A stretch of DNA of 64,000 bases from Flagellimonas algicola (GCF_005937185.1 NZ_VCNI01000001.1:1918657-1982656); one strand, 5' to 3'; positions 8,839 through 18,720 are shown, numbered from the stretch's first letter. A program made the numbers and translations. The notes: generated by a model not told the origin, from the letters alone.

Positions 8839-10383
8839 TTATTCCGTATCGAACTGATAGAGGTCTTTGTAGTACTTGTCTACCGATTTTTTCCAGGTAA
8901 ACCTCATTTTTTTGGCGGCAGTCTGCACTTTTTTCCATGCCGGTTTATCATTCTGGAACATATCCAATGCCTGATCAAAACCATCCAACATACTCTTTAT
9001 CTTTTCGTCGTACGTTTCACCGTCAAAGGCAAAGCCCGTTTTCATGTGTTTAACCGTATCCTTAAGTCCACCGGTGTGGTGTACCAAACAGGGATTTCCA
9101 TTTCGCATGGCCAACATCTGGCTAATGCCACAGGGTTCAAATAAGCTCGGCATAAAATAGAGGTCGGATTCCAAGTAAATAGAGTCTATCAAACTTTCGG
9201 ATTGCCCGTTGGTAAAAACGAAGTTTTTATGTTCATAGCTCAACTGTCTGAACAATTCTTCATATTCCGGAGCTCCGGTACCCAACAACATGAAAATCCC
9301 ATCTACTTTTTCCAGTTTCTTTAAGATCTCCACAAAAGCCTCCGGAGACCGTCTAAAAAAGTAGAATTTTTGTTCCGTAAGCCTAGCTACACTAGAGGCA
9401 ATGAACTTGGGCCGTTTATCCACATACTCCATGATCTTCTCCCCGGTGTGGGCCAAAAAGTCCGCTTTATACTTTTTGGATTCTTCTTGTAACCATCGGA
9501 ACAGGGCTTTGACCGTATTACGGTAAATAAACCCTTTTTCCTCTATATTGATGTTCTTGTAGTTACACCCGTTCAAAATCCCGAACAATCTTCCTTCCTC
9601 ATCCGCAGTGCGCAAATCCTGCTCCAGACTTTCCCCTCCGATAAACTCTGGAGGCGAGCTAGGTTTCATTACGTCTTCCTTATAGGATGGGGATACGGTA
9701 TGCACGGCATCCGCAAAGCGGATTCCAACGGCCATCAGGTTGATGCAGTCCTGATAGCGATAGTCCATCAAGGTCCTATGGTCAAAAACGACATCGGGAA
9801 ACCAATTTCTAACCGAGGAATAATTGTCATCAAAAGGACGAATCCCTTGTATGGCCAAATTATGGATGCTGTACACAAAACGGATATCCTTTAGGTTGGT
9901 ATACTCTTGATGGTATGCTCTTAAAAATAAGAGCAAACTGGCATGCCAGTCGTGCAAATGAATTATGTCTATGTCTCCAAACGCTCCTTTTTTAACCGCT
10001 TCGGCCACCGCTGTATTAAAGATGAAATATTTAATGGCATCCGTATAAAAGGGCTCTTCAGGGTCATTGTGATAAATATGGGCAATATCTCCGGCTTCAA
10101 TTTCCGGATGATGGAGCACATAGTGAACTATATTGGGAAATTCCTTTTTGGGTTTCACCTCAAACAATTCGGCGGTATACGAGAGTCCCCGAAGACTAAA
10201 ATTAAGGTGGGTCTTGAAAAGTCCATCCTGATGCAATCTGCTGTAAGAGGGTACAATCACATGAACTTTGTCCCCATGTTCCGAAATCTGTCTGGGAACA
10301 TCCCTAACCACATCTCCCATTCCACCCGCCTTGCAATTGGCCAAGGCATCGTTTTCGGCTGCTACAAAAAGAAAATTCTTCAT
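8839..10383 (-). CDS. glgA: GT5-family glycogen/starch synthase
   Basis: A 514-residue ADP-glucose-type alpha-glucan synthase fold. The signature KAGGMGDV (residues 18-25) binds the sugar nucleotide in GT5 enzymes. DIIHLHDWHAS and YSIHNLAIQG mark the N-terminal lobe. The C-terminal lobe carries FEPCGISQMLAMRNG (from about 415) and HHTGGLKDTV. In many Bacteroidota a gene of this type is annotated glycogen synthase, but no glgB, glgC or glgP is adjacent here. The gene sits between eno and gltA in a central-carbon run, so donor and product remain inferred. ATG 10383 places the GT5 motif at the expected distance from the N-terminus. Confidence 0.85.
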   Translation of the reverse strand: MKNFLFVAAENDALANCKAGGMGDVVRDVPRQISEHGDKVHVIVPSYSRLHQDGLFKTHLNFSLRGLSYTAELFEVKPKKEFPNIVHYVLHHPEIEAGDIAHIYHNDPEEPFYTDAIKYFIFNTAVAEAVKKGAFGDIDIIHLHDWHASLLLFLRAYHQEYTNLKDIRFVYSIHNLAIQGIRPFDDNYSSVRNWFPDVVFDHRTLMDYRYQDCINLMAVGIRFADAVHTVSPSYKEDVMKPSSPPEFIGGESLEQDLRTADEEGRLFGILNGCNYKNINIEEKGFIYRNTVKALFRWLQEESKKYKADFLAHTGEKIMEYVDKRPKFIASSVARLTEQKFYFFRRSPEAFVEILKKLEKVDGIFMLLGTGAPEYEELFRQLSYEHKNFVFTNGQSESLIDSIYLESDLYFMPSLFEPCGISQMLAMRNGNPCLVHHTGGLKDTVKHMKTGFAFDGETYDEKIKSMLDGFDQALDMFQNDKPAWKKVQTAAKKMRFTWKKSVDKYYKDLYQFDTE

Positions 10384-10440
10384 TTAGGTAAGTTTGCTTG
10401 GTTTATTGAATTAAGTTAGCCAAAGTTCCTTTTTGAAACA

Positions 10441-10474
10441 AAAAAAAGCCTTTCACATTTCTGAAAGGCCTTTT
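10441..10474 (-). terminator. Terminator of eno
   Basis: An 8-bp perfect stem GCCTTTCA/TGAAAGGC (10448-10455 and 10462-10469) with loop CATTTC. On the minus strand it is followed by seven Ts and lies 24 bases past the eno stop. A CTTTT run also follows on the plus strand, but no plus-strand gene needs it. Confidence 0.8.
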
Positions 10475-10497
10475 CATTGCTATTAAATCATCAACAA

Positions 10498-11796
<1,299 letters not shown>

Positions 11797-11823
11797 TTAA
11801 ATTTATGGTTGAAATTAATTCGG

Positions 11824-11831
11824 CAAAGATA
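11824..11831 (-). promoter_or_regulatory. Candidate -7 promoter element of eno
   Basis: TATCTTTG followed by CC on the minus strand matches TAnnTTTG and would start transcription near 11817, about 27 bases before the eno ATG. No TTG lies 17-23 bases upstream, so the -33 half is missing or degenerate. The same TATCTTTGCC occurs before the hpt-adk gene. Confidence 0.4.
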
Positions 11832-11906
11832 CAAAAGGAGTGCAGTTTTGCTTCATGATAAGGCTCATAAAACACTGATAATAACCTAAAAATAAACTAC
11901 AACGTT

Positions 11907-13019
11907 TTAGTTGCGCCCAGTTTCTATGGCCTCAAAAAATTGGTCAAATAGATAATCTGCATCATGGGGTCCCGGGCTGGCTTCCGGATGGTATTGTACC
12001 GAAAATACCTCCTTATCCTTCATTTTGATTCCAGCAACAGTGTTATCATTCAAATGCATATGGGTAATCTCTAAATCTGGATTGGCTTCGGTTTCTTCCC
12101 TGTTTATGGCAAAACCATGGTTTTGGGAAGTAATTTCCCCTTTTCCGGTGACCAAATTAAGAATAGGATGGTTGATTCCTCGGTGCCCGTTGTGCATCTT
12201 ATAGGTTGACACCCCGTTGGCCAAGGCTAATACTTGATGACCTAGGCAGATTCCAAACAAGGGTTTGTTGGACTCTATCATCTCCTTGGCTGTTGCAATC
12301 GCATCGGTCAATGGCTCTGGGTCTCCAGGTCCATTTGATATGAAGTACCCATCCGGATTCCAAGCTTCCAGCTCCTTAAAAGGCGTATTGTACGGAAATA
12401 CCTTGACATAGGCGCCCCTCTTTGCCAAATTCCGTAGAATGTTCTTTTTGATGCCTATATCCAAGGCTGAAATTTTGATTTTGGCGTCTTCCTCGCCAAA
12501 GTAATAGGGTTCCTTGGCGGAAACTTTGGAAGCCAATTCCAATCCTTCCATACTCGGTACCTTTTTCAACTCTTCCTTTAGCGCATCCAGCTCATCCACT
12601 CGTGTAGAGATCAAAGCGTTCATGGCTCCATTATCCCGAATATAGCTCACCAAAGCGCGGGTATCCACATCGGAAATGGCGAATAGGTTGTTTTTGTCCA
12701 AAAACTCCAGAAGGCTCATATCTGCATCAGGTCTTGAATACTCATAACTGAAATTCTTGACGATCAATCCAGCAATTTTAATGGAATCGGATTCCACTTC
12801 ATCCAAATTGGCTCCATAGTTGCCTATATGTGCGTTGGTGGCCACCATCAGTTGCCCGTAGTAAGAGGGGTCTGTAAAAATTTCCTGGTAACCGGTCATT
12901 CCCGTGTTAAAGCATACTTCTCCAACGGCGGTCCCTTCTTTGTTTCCGATGGCCTTTCCATAAAAAATGGTGCCGTCTGCCAACAACACCAGTGCCTTTT
13001 TCTTAGCGTGATACTTCAT
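11907..13019 (-). CDS. carA: Carbamoyl-phosphate synthase small subunit (glutaminase)
   Basis: A 370-residue small subunit that hydrolyses glutamine and passes ammonia to CarB for carbamoyl phosphate, used in arginine and pyrimidine synthesis. The N-terminal CPSase_sm domain (about 8-140) starts with ALVLLADGTIFYGKAIG. The class-I glutamine amidotransferase domain has FGICLGHQ with nucleophile Cys258, and QYHPEASPGP with His344 and Glu346. Full length, start ATG 13019. carB is not in the window. It follows rplQ after a 97-base gap holding a strong terminator, so it probably has its own promoter, which I could not locate. Confidence 0.98.
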   Translation of the reverse strand: MKYHAKKKALVLLADGTIFYGKAIGNKEGTAVGEVCFNTGMTGYQEIFTDPSYYGQLMVATNAHIGNYGANLDEVESDSIKIAGLIVKNFSYEYSRPDADMSLLEFLDKNNLFAISDVDTRALVSYIRDNGAMNALISTRVDELDALKEELKKVPSMEGLELASKVSAKEPYYFGEEDAKIKISALDIGIKKNILRNLAKRGAYVKVFPYNTPFKELEAWNPDGYFISNGPGDPEPLTDAIATAKEMIESNKPLFGICLGHQVLALANGVSTYKMHNGHRGINHPILNLVTGKGEITSQNHGFAINREETEANPDLEITHMHLNDNTVAGIKMKDKEVFSVQYHPEASPGPHDADYLFDQFFEAIETGRN

Positions 13020-13056
13020 TGTGGTTTTAAAATTTCAGTTTGACAAAAAAACATAA

Positions 13057-13086
13057 AAAAAGGATAAGTTTTCACTTATCCTTTTT
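13057..13086 (-). terminator. Strong terminator at the end of the ribosomal-protein cluster
   Basis: A perfect 13-bp inverted repeat, AAAAAGGATAAGT and its complement, with a TTTC loop. Its outer A/T tracts give a T-run in either direction. It lies 30 bases past the rplQ stop and would end the long minus-strand ribosomal transcript before carA. Confidence 0.85.
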
Positions 13087-13116
13087 CCACTAATACAATA
13101 GTTAATAACATTCTTC

Positions 13117-13617
13117 TTATTCTTCTGAATCGTCAGCTGTTTTGGTTTCGGCTACCGGAGCAGCTTCAACTTTTTTACCTCCTCCTCTTCTACTTCTTCT
13201 AGTAGTTTTCTTGGCAGGTTTACCAGCGTTGTATAACTCATTGAAGTCTACCAACTCGATCATGGCCATATCGGCATTATCCCCAAGTCGGTTACCTAAT
13301 TTGATAATTCGGGTGTATCCACCAGGTCTTTCACCAACTTTTTCTGCAACCGCTCCAAATAGTTCGGTAACTGCATACTTGTTTCTAAGGCTAGCGAAAA
13401 CAATCCTTCTGTTGTGCGTACCTTTTTCAGTAGTTTGGTTGTTCTCTGTTTTGGCCTTGGTGATCAATGGCTCAACAAACTGCTTAAGCGCTTTGGCTTT
13501 GGCAACAGTAGTGTTGATTCTCTTATGCTCTATTAGGGAGCTAGCCATATTGGCCAACATTGCCTTTCTGTGGGCAGCTGTTCTCCCTAAGTGGTTAAAT
13601 TTCTTTCCGTGTCTCAT
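13117..13617 (-). CDS. rplQ: 50S ribosomal protein L17
   Basis: A 166-residue L17, sitting near the peptide exit tunnel. The core [20 protein letters not shown] to about residue 128 is canonical. A C-terminal extension follows: first basic ([14 protein letters not shown]), then acidic (ending TADDSEE). It is much longer than the roughly 120-residue enterobacterial form. Extensions of this kind are, to my knowledge, usual in Bacteroidota. It is the last gene of the alpha section, 63 bases after rpoA and before a strong terminator. Confidence 0.98.
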   Translation of the reverse strand: MRHGKKFNHLGRTAAHRKAMLANMASSLIEHKRINTTVAKAKALKQFVEPLITKAKTENNQTTEKGTHNRRIVFASLRNKYAVTELFGAVAEKVGERPGGYTRIIKLGNRLGDNADMAMIELVDFNELYNAGKPAKKTTRRSRRGGGKKVEAAPVAETKTADDSEE

Positions 13618-13680
13618 CTTTCTGTTTTATCATCTTGCTACCAAATCCCGATAGTCATCAGGAGAGCAAAATATGATTAC

Positions 13681-14673
13681 TTAATCTTTGTCCAATTTAT
13701 ATTTTGACAAATCCATTCCAAACTGAAGTCCTTTGTTGATAACCAATTCTTCCAATTCGGTCAAGGATTTTTTACCAAAGTTCCTGAACTTCATCAAATC
13801 GTTTTTGTTGAAAGAAACCAAATCTCCCAAAGTATCCACTTCGGCAGCTTTAAGACAATTCAATGCCCTAACGGACAAATCCATGTCTACTAATTTGGTC
13901 TTCAACAACTGACGCATGTGCAATGACTCTTCATCGTAAGTCTCTGTTTGGGCAATTTCATCAGCCTCAAGGGTGATACGCTCATCAGAGAACAACATAA
14001 AGTGGTGAATCAAAACTTTGGCAGCTTCGGTCAATGCATCTTTTGGGTGGATGGAACCATCAGTGATGATTTCAAAAACCAATTTTTCGTAATCGGTCTT
14101 TTGCTCTACCCTAAAGTTTTCGATGCTGTATTTTACATTCTTTACTGGAGTGTAAACAGAATCAACCGCAATGCTTCCCAAGGGGGCATTGGATTTCTTG
14201 TTTTCCTCAGCAGGAACGTATCCACGACCTTTTTCGATAATAACCTCTAGGTTAATACTTACTTTGGGATCCATGTTACAGATGACCAAATCAGGATTCA
14301 ATACTTGGTATCCTGAAATGAACTTCTGGAAATCTCCAGCGGTCAACTGCTCTTTTCCGCTTACGGAAACAGAAACTGTTTCACTTTCAACATCATCAAT
14401 CTGTCTTTTGAAACGAACCTGTTTCAGGTTCAGAATCATTTCCGTAACGTCTTCAACAACGCCTGGGATAACAGAAAACTCATGTTCAACTCCATCAATA
14501 CGCACGGAAGTAATTGCAAAACCTTCCAAAGAGGAAAGTAGAACTCTTCTCAGCGCATTCCCAACTGTTAATCCATAACCAGGTTCCAAAGGGCGAAATT
14601 CAAATTTCCCTTCGAAATCTGTTGAATCTATCATTATAACTTTATCGGGCTTCTGAAAATTAAGTAATGCCAT
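13681..14673 (-). CDS. rpoA: DNA-directed RNA polymerase alpha subunit
   Basis: A 330-residue alpha subunit. The N-terminal assembly domain (about 1-230) contains [20 protein letters not shown] and [15 protein letters not shown]. The C-terminal helix-hairpin-helix domain (about 250-320) contains [20 protein letters not shown] and [11 protein letters not shown], used for contacts with UP-elements and activators. The alpha-section position rpsM-rpsK-rpsD-rpoA-rplQ is the conserved bacterial order. Gap to rpsD is 18 bases. Confidence 0.99.
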   Translation of the reverse strand: MALLNFQKPDKVIMIDSTDFEGKFEFRPLEPGYGLTVGNALRRVLLSSLEGFAITSVRIDGVEHEFSVIPGVVEDVTEMILNLKQVRFKRQIDDVESETVSVSVSGKEQLTAGDFQKFISGYQVLNPDLVICNMDPKVSINLEVIIEKGRGYVPAEENKKSNAPLGSIAVDSVYTPVKNVKYSIENFRVEQKTDYEKLVFEIITDGSIHPKDALTEAAKVLIHHFMLFSDERITLEADEIAQTETYDEESLHMRQLLKTKLVDMDLSVRALNCLKAAEVDTLGDLVSFNKNDLMKFRNFGKKSLTELEELVINKGLQFGMDLSKYKLDKD

Positions 14674-14691
14674 ATTGGATTAATGTTGATT

Positions 14692-15297
14692 TTATTTAGA
14701 GTATAACTCGACGATTAGCTGTTCCTTGATATTTTCAGGAATCTGAAGTCTTTCGGGAACGGCAACAAAGGTTCCTTCCAATTTTTCAGTGTTCCAAGTA
14801 ATCCATTCGTAAACACTGCTATTGGCAGCCAAGGAATCTTGAATGGACTGTACGGACTTTGATTTTTCCCGAACACCAACTACATCGCCTGCCTTTAAGC
14901 TATAGGAAGGAATGTTAACGATCTCACCGTTTACGGTAATGTGTCTGTGGGAAACCAATTGTCTTGCTCCCCTTCTTGAGTTTGAAACCCCCATTCTGTA
15001 GACTACGTTATCCAAACGGGCCTCGCACAATTGAAGCAAAACCTCACCGGTTACTCCTTTGCTTCTGTTGGCTTTGTCGAAAAGGTTTCTAAACTGTCTT
15101 TCCAAGATACCATAGGTATACTTGGCTTTTTGCTTCTCCATTAACTGGATAGCGTATTCAGATTTTTTTCCGCGGCGTCTGTTGTTACCGTGTTGTCCTG
15201 GAGGATAACTTTTTTTCTCGAAGGCTTTATCGTCTCCGAAAATCGCTTCTCCAAACTTTCTAGCGATTTTTGATTTTGGTCCTGTGTATCTTGCCAT
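14692..15297 (-). CDS. rpsD: 30S ribosomal protein S4
   Basis: A 201-residue S4, a primary 16S rRNA binder and assembly starter. [20 protein letters not shown] opens the N-terminal domain. The S4 RNA-binding domain (about 90-155) contains [20 protein letters not shown] and the strand [14 protein letters not shown]. No CxxC zinc cluster is present, so this is the zinc-free form. S4 autoregulates the alpha operon in several bacteria. A structured 97-base leader precedes this gene. Confidence 0.99.
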   Translation of the reverse strand: MARYTGPKSKIARKFGEAIFGDDKAFEKKSYPPGQHGNNRRRGKKSEYAIQLMEKQKAKYTYGILERQFRNLFDKANRSKGVTGEVLLQLCEARLDNVVYRMGVSNSRRGARQLVSHRHITVNGEIVNIPSYSLKAGDVVGVREKSKSVQSIQDSLAANSSVYEWITWNTEKLEGTFVAVPERLQIPENIKEQLIVELYSK

Positions 15298-15394
15298 CTT
15301 CTAATTTTTTGAAAGTGCGATTATGAATTAAGGCTTATCCTTCGATAATCTCCATGCACCTTCGTGAAGACCCTAACGGGCCGATTATGATTAA
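15298..15394 (-). promoter_or_regulatory. Structured leader between rpsK and rpsD (candidate S4-responsive RNA)
   Basis: This gap is long for the cluster, where most are 1-20 bases. On the minus strand it can form GGCCC-GTTA-GGGTC (15382-15369, one G-U pair), then a short CTT-CACG-AAG hairpin, then TTATC-GAAG-GATAA (15348-15335). There is no promoter consensus, no T-run and no open frame. A structured RNA directly ahead of rpsD suggests translational feedback by S4, by analogy with other bacteria. This is inference. Confidence 0.4.
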
Positions 15395-15787
15395 TTAAAC
15401 TCTTCTTCTTTTTGGAGGCCTACAACCGTTGTGCGGAAGTGGGGTAACATCGATGATTTCCGTAACCTCGATACCGGAATTGTGGATGGAACGAATTGCA
15501 GATTCCCTACCATTACCTGGTCCCTTTACGTAAACCTTTACTTTTCTCAATCCCGCCTCATGTGCAACTTTGGCACAATCTTCAGCAGCAACCTGCGCTG
15601 CATATGGAGTGTTCTTTTTAGAACCTCTAAATCCAAGCTTTCCAGCTGAAGACCAAGAAATTACATCACCTTTTTTATTGGTCAAGGAAATGATAATGTT
15701 ATTAAAGGAAGCGGTCACATGAGCCTCTCCCACAGATTCAACAACTACTTTACGTTTCTTAGTTGTTTTAGCACTTGTCTTTGCCAT
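15395..15787 (-). CDS. rpsK: 30S ribosomal protein S11
   Basis: A 130-residue S11 of the platform near the Shine-Dalgarno cleft. The typical [20 protein letters not shown], the [13 protein letters not shown] loop and the C-terminal [15 protein letters not shown] are all present. A Lys/Arg-rich N-terminus of about 14 residues precedes the core. It starts at ATG 15787, directly preceded on its strand by two heptamer-like units (CTAGAAA CTAAAAA GT). Spacing to rpsM is unusually long at 140 bases. Confidence 0.99.
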   Translation of the reverse strand: MAKTSAKTTKKRKVVVESVGEAHVTASFNNIIISLTNKKGDVISWSSAGKLGFRGSKKNTPYAAQVAAEDCAKVAHEAGLRKVKVYVKGPGNGRESAIRSIHNSGIEVTEIIDVTPLPHNGCRPPKRRRV

Positions 15788-15927
15788 ACTTTTTAGTTTC
15801 TAGTTGCGCCTCCGCCAAAGCTTCAGCGGCACGCGATGTTAGTTTTAGTTATTGGAATCCTAGACTTTTACATTTCAAACAGATTCTTCTAACGTCTAAA
15901 TACTAACTAATGACTTCTATCTAATTA
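15788..15927 (-). promoter_or_regulatory. Long structured spacer between rpsM and rpsK
   Basis: A 140-base gap within an otherwise tight gene string. It holds a GC-rich hairpin: CCGC/GCGG at 812-815 and 826-829 past base 15000, extended by GCG/CGC (15806-15808 and 15832-15834) across a small internal loop. The rest is A/T-rich with several TAACTA/TTAGTT words. No promoter consensus or T-run was found. It may be an RNA processing or translational control site, or an eroded repeat. Confidence 0.3.
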
Positions 15928-16302
15928 TTATTTAGTTGCTTTTTTCTTGTTGGCAACTGTCTTTCTTTTTCCTTTTCTAGTCCTAGAGTTGTTTTTGGTA
16001 CGCTGACCTCTAAGCGGTAATCCGGATCTATGACGAATCCCACGGTAACAACCGATGTCCATCAATCGCTTGATGTTCAATTGAGTTTCAGAACGAAGTT
16101 CTCCTTCAATAGTGTAAGAGGAAACAGCTTCCCTGATTCTACCGATTTCATCATCGTTCCAATCGGAAACCTTGGTATCCTCGCTCACTTTGGCATTCTC
16201 CAAAATTTCTTGGGCCCTACTTTTACCAATTCCGTAAATGTAGGTAAGTGAAATTACTCCGCGTTTTTGTTTGGGTATATCAACCCCTGCAATTCTTGCC
16301 AT
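15928..16302 (-). CDS. rpsM: 30S ribosomal protein S13
   Basis: A 124-residue S13 of the 30S head, contacting tRNA and the L5 bridge. [20 protein letters not shown] is followed by the helix-hairpin-helix [13 protein letters not shown] and the basic tail [19 protein letters not shown]. It starts two bases after rpmJ ends, so the two are probably translated together. Standard length. Confidence 0.99.
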   Translation of the reverse strand: MARIAGVDIPKQKRGVISLTYIYGIGKSRAQEILENAKVSEDTKVSDWNDDEIGRIREAVSSYTIEGELRSETQLNIKRLMDIGCYRGIRHRSGLPLRGQRTKNNSRTRKGKRKTVANKKKATK

Positions 16303-16304
16303 AA

Positions 16305-16421
16305 TTACCCTTGTCTTTGTTTAAATCTAGGATTCTTTTTGTTGATTACGTATAATCTGCCTTTTCTGCGAACAATCTTGCATTCGGCACTTCTCTTCTT
16401 TATTGATGCTCTTACTTTCAT
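16305..16421 (-). CDS. rpmJ: 50S ribosomal protein L36 (zinc-free form)
   Basis: A 38-codon gene between infA and rpsM. ATG at 16421 and TAA at 16305-16307 give [15 protein letters not shown] at the start and [12 protein letters not shown] at the end, the standard L36 length and termini. Only one cysteine (Cys14) remains of the usual C-C-C-H zinc site, so this is the zinc-independent version. Spacing of 4 bases to infA and 2 to rpsM fits the conserved infA-rpmJ-rpsM order. Confidence 0.96.
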   Translation of the reverse strand: MKVRASIKKRSAECKIVRRKGRLYVINKKNPRFKQRQG

Positions 16422-16425
16422 CGTA

Positions 16426-16641
16426 TTAGTATCTGTAAGTAATTCTTGCTTTTGTTAAATCGTATGGGCTCATCTCAAGCTTTACCTTGTCCCCTGGAAG
16501 TAATTTGATGTAATGCATACGCATTTTTCCAGAGATATGTGCTGTTACAACATGACCGTTCTCCAATTCTACTCTAAACATTGCGTTTGACAATGCTTCG
16601 ATTATGGTTCCGTCTTGTTCTATTGCAGGCTGCTTTGCCAT
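16426..16641 (-). CDS. infA: Translation initiation factor IF-1
   Basis: A 71-residue IF-1, a single S1/OB-fold domain that occupies the 30S A site during initiation. [40 protein letters not shown] and [16 protein letters not shown] are canonical. Standard length; only the ATG at 16641 fits. Its start codon is abutted by four 7-base tandem repeats. There are 74 bases between it and secY, with no adk or map gene, unlike the Bacillus-type spc order. Confidence 0.98.
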   Translation of the reverse strand: MAKQPAIEQDGTIIEALSNAMFRVELENGHVVTAHISGKMRMHYIKLLPGDKVKLEMSPYDLTKARITYRY

Positions 16642-16669
16642 TCTTTAGTCTTTAGTTTTTAGTCTTTAG
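16642..16669 (-). repeat. Four 7-base tandem repeats abutting the infA start codon
   Basis: On the minus strand the 28 bases immediately before the infA ATG read as CTAAAGA, CTAAAAA, CTAAAGA, CTAAAGA: four heptamers with one substitution. There is no Shine-Dalgarno motif. Bacteroidota often initiate translation using A-rich leaders instead, so a role in ribosome loading is plausible, though not shown. Confidence 0.85.
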
Positions 16670-16715
16670 GTGATAGTGTTCGACTTATGTCCATCCCTTA
16701 AAGTCTATCGTCTAA

Positions 16716-18062
16716 TTATGCTACTTTTCTATTCTTTCCGGTTTTCATCAAACCGTCATAATGTCTGTTCAACAAATAAGAATTTACCTGTTGTACAGTA
16801 TCTATGGCCACACCTACCATGATCAATAGGGAGGTACCACCATAAAACAATGCCCATCCTGCCTGTACGTCCATCAACTTCACCACTACGGCAGGCAATA
16901 CTGCCAGTAAGGCCAAGAAAACAGAACCAGGCAAAGTGATCAAGGACATGATTTTGTCCAAGAAATCACCCGTTTCCTTTCCAGGTCTAATCCCCGGAAT
17001 AAATCCACCACTTCTTTTTAGATCATCTGCCATTTTGTTCGTAGGAACCGTAATGGCCGTATAGAAGTAGGTAAATATGATAATCAATATGCCAAACAGA
17101 ATGTTATAGGCCAATCCGAAAATATCGGCAAACTGAACCTCCATCCACTGTCCTACTGCAGTATCATTAAAGGTCTTTCCAATCAAACTTGGCGCAAACA
17201 TAATAGCCTGTGCAAAGATAATTGGCATTACCCCTGAAGCATTCAACTTTAATGGGATATATTGTCTAGACCCCATAATGTTCTTTTCGTACCCTCCCGA
17301 AGCTGTTCTTCTTGCATATTGAACTGGTATCTGACGCACAGCCATCACCAACAATACACTAGCCAAGATTACCAAGAACCAAATGATTACCTCGATCAAG
17401 ATAAACATGATTCCACCAGTGTTGTTTGTGGTTCTTGAGATAAACTCCTGAACAAAGGATTGTGGCATGGTTGCAATAATCCCAATCATGATCAATAGGG
17501 AAATACCGTTACCGATACCTTTATCGGTTATTTTCTCTCCCAACCACATGGCAAACACACATCCAGTTACCAGGATAATCACGGCTGGAATCATAAAATC
17601 CAAACCTTTTCCGATTACAAATGCTGTAGCAGGAACACCAAAACCGGCTTCAAGGCTATATAAATAAGCAGGTGCTTGAACGATACAAATACCGATGGTC
17701 AACCAACGTGTAATTTGGTTGATGGTCTTTCTTCCACTTTCACCTTCTTTCTGCAGTTTTTGCAAATATGGAATGGCAATACCCATCAATTGCACCACAA
17801 TGGATGCAGAGATGTAGGGCATGATTCCCAGAGCAAACACAGATGCATTGGCAAAAGCACCTCCTGTAAAAGCATTCAATAATCCTAGTAATCCCCCATC
17901 AGTCCCATCGGCCAAAGCTCCCAATTGGGAAGTATCAATACCTGGAAGCACGATTTGTGCACCAAAACGGTACACTAAAAGCAAGCCAAGGGTAACAATA
18001 ATTCGTTGCCTTAGCTCTTCAATCTTCCAAATATTTGATATGGTCTCTATAAATTTCTTCAT
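16716..18062 (-). CDS. secY: Protein translocase subunit SecY
   Basis: A 448-residue SecY, the pore of the SecYEG channel in the inner membrane. It begins with FIETISNIWKIEELRQRI and has about ten hydrophobic helices. Conserved cytoplasmic loops IPVQYARRTASGG and VPTNKMADDLKRSGGFIPGI are present, and it ends LMKTGKNRKVA. Full length. It lies 11 bases after rplO and 74 before infA, in the usual spc-operon position. Confidence 0.98.
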   Translation of the reverse strand: MKKFIETISNIWKIEELRQRIIVTLGLLLVYRFGAQIVLPGIDTSQLGALADGTDGGLLGLLNAFTGGAFANASVFALGIMPYISASIVVQLMGIAIPYLQKLQKEGESGRKTINQITRWLTIGICIVQAPAYLYSLEAGFGVPATAFVIGKGLDFMIPAVIILVTGCVFAMWLGEKITDKGIGNGISLLIMIGIIATMPQSFVQEFISRTTNNTGGIMFILIEVIIWFLVILASVLLVMAVRQIPVQYARRTASGGYEKNIMGSRQYIPLKLNASGVMPIIFAQAIMFAPSLIGKTFNDTAVGQWMEVQFADIFGLAYNILFGILIIIFTYFYTAITVPTNKMADDLKRSGGFIPGIRPGKETGDFLDKIMSLITLPGSVFLALLAVLPAVVVKLMDVQAGWALFYGGTSLLIMVGVAIDTVQQVNSYLLNRHYDGLMKTGKNRKVA

Positions 18063-18073
18063 GCTTCTTATTC

Positions 18074-18526
18074 TTATAAACTTATTGCCTCACCTCCAGC
18101 AGCTTCGATTGCAGCTTTAGCGGAAGCACTAAATTTATGTACAGATATTTTAAGGGCAGCTTTCAATTCGCCGTCTCCCAAAATCTTTACCAAGTCGTTC
18201 TTGTGTGCCAATCTGTTTTCCACTAGGGTTTCCAAGGTCACTTCTTTCTTTACAACACCGTTATCCACCAATTCTTGCAATTTGCTCAAATTAATGCCCT
18301 GGTATTCCTTTCGGTTGATATTCTTAAAACCAAATTTGGGAACACGACGTTGCAAAGGCATTTGTCCACCTTCAAAACCAATCTTTTTGGAATATCCAGA
18401 TCTTGACTTGGCCCCTTTGTGTCCACGGGTAGAAGTACCTCCTTTACCGGAACCTTCTCCACGTCCTACACGTTTTCCCGCTTTCTGTACAGCACCTTCT
18501 GCTGGCTTAAGATTATGTAACTCCAT
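18074..18526 (-). CDS. rplO: 50S ribosomal protein L15
   Basis: A 150-residue L15 (uL15). The Gly/Arg/Lys-rich N-terminal extension KRVGRGEGSGKGGTSTRGHK threads into 23S rRNA, and GFEGGQMPLQRRVPKFGFKN is the family core. It ends HKFSASAKAAIEAAGGEA. The length is typical. It starts 13 bases after rpmD, whose stop precedes it in the spc order rpmD-rplO-secY. Confidence 0.98.
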   Translation of the reverse strand: MELHNLKPAEGAVQKAGKRVGRGEGSGKGGTSTRGHKGAKSRSGYSKKIGFEGGQMPLQRRVPKFGFKNINRKEYQGINLSKLQELVDNGVVKKEVTLETLVENRLAHKNDLVKILGDGELKAALKISVHKFSASAKAAIEAAGGEAISL

Positions 18527-18539
18527 GTGCCTTTATATT

Positions 18540-18719
18540 TTAAGCTTCCTCAGTGGAAACCAAATGTTTTACCTTATTAATCATTCCAAGGATATTAGGT
18601 GTTGCATCGTGTTCAACAACATGACCTATCTTACGCAACCCCAAAGCCTCCAAAGTTCTCTTTTGGTTTTGAGTCCTTTTGATAGCGCTTTTTACCTGTT
18701 TAACTTTAATCTTTGACAT
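18540..18719 (-). CDS. rpmD: 50S ribosomal protein L30
   Basis: A 59-codon gene too short for many ORF filters. ATG 18719 to TAA 18540-18542 reads MSKIKVKQVKSAIKRTQNQK, then LEALGLRKIGHVVEHDATPN and a C-terminal VSTEEA. Length and the LGLRKI..V.H..TP..LGMI..V pattern identify L30 (uL30), which many bacterial lineages lack. It lies between rpsE and rplO as expected. Its start is preceded by four degenerate heptamer repeats. Confidence 0.95.
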   Translation of the reverse strand: MSKIKVKQVKSAIKRTQNQKRTLEALGLRKIGHVVEHDATPNILGMINKVKHLVSTEEA

Positions 18720-18720
18720 T

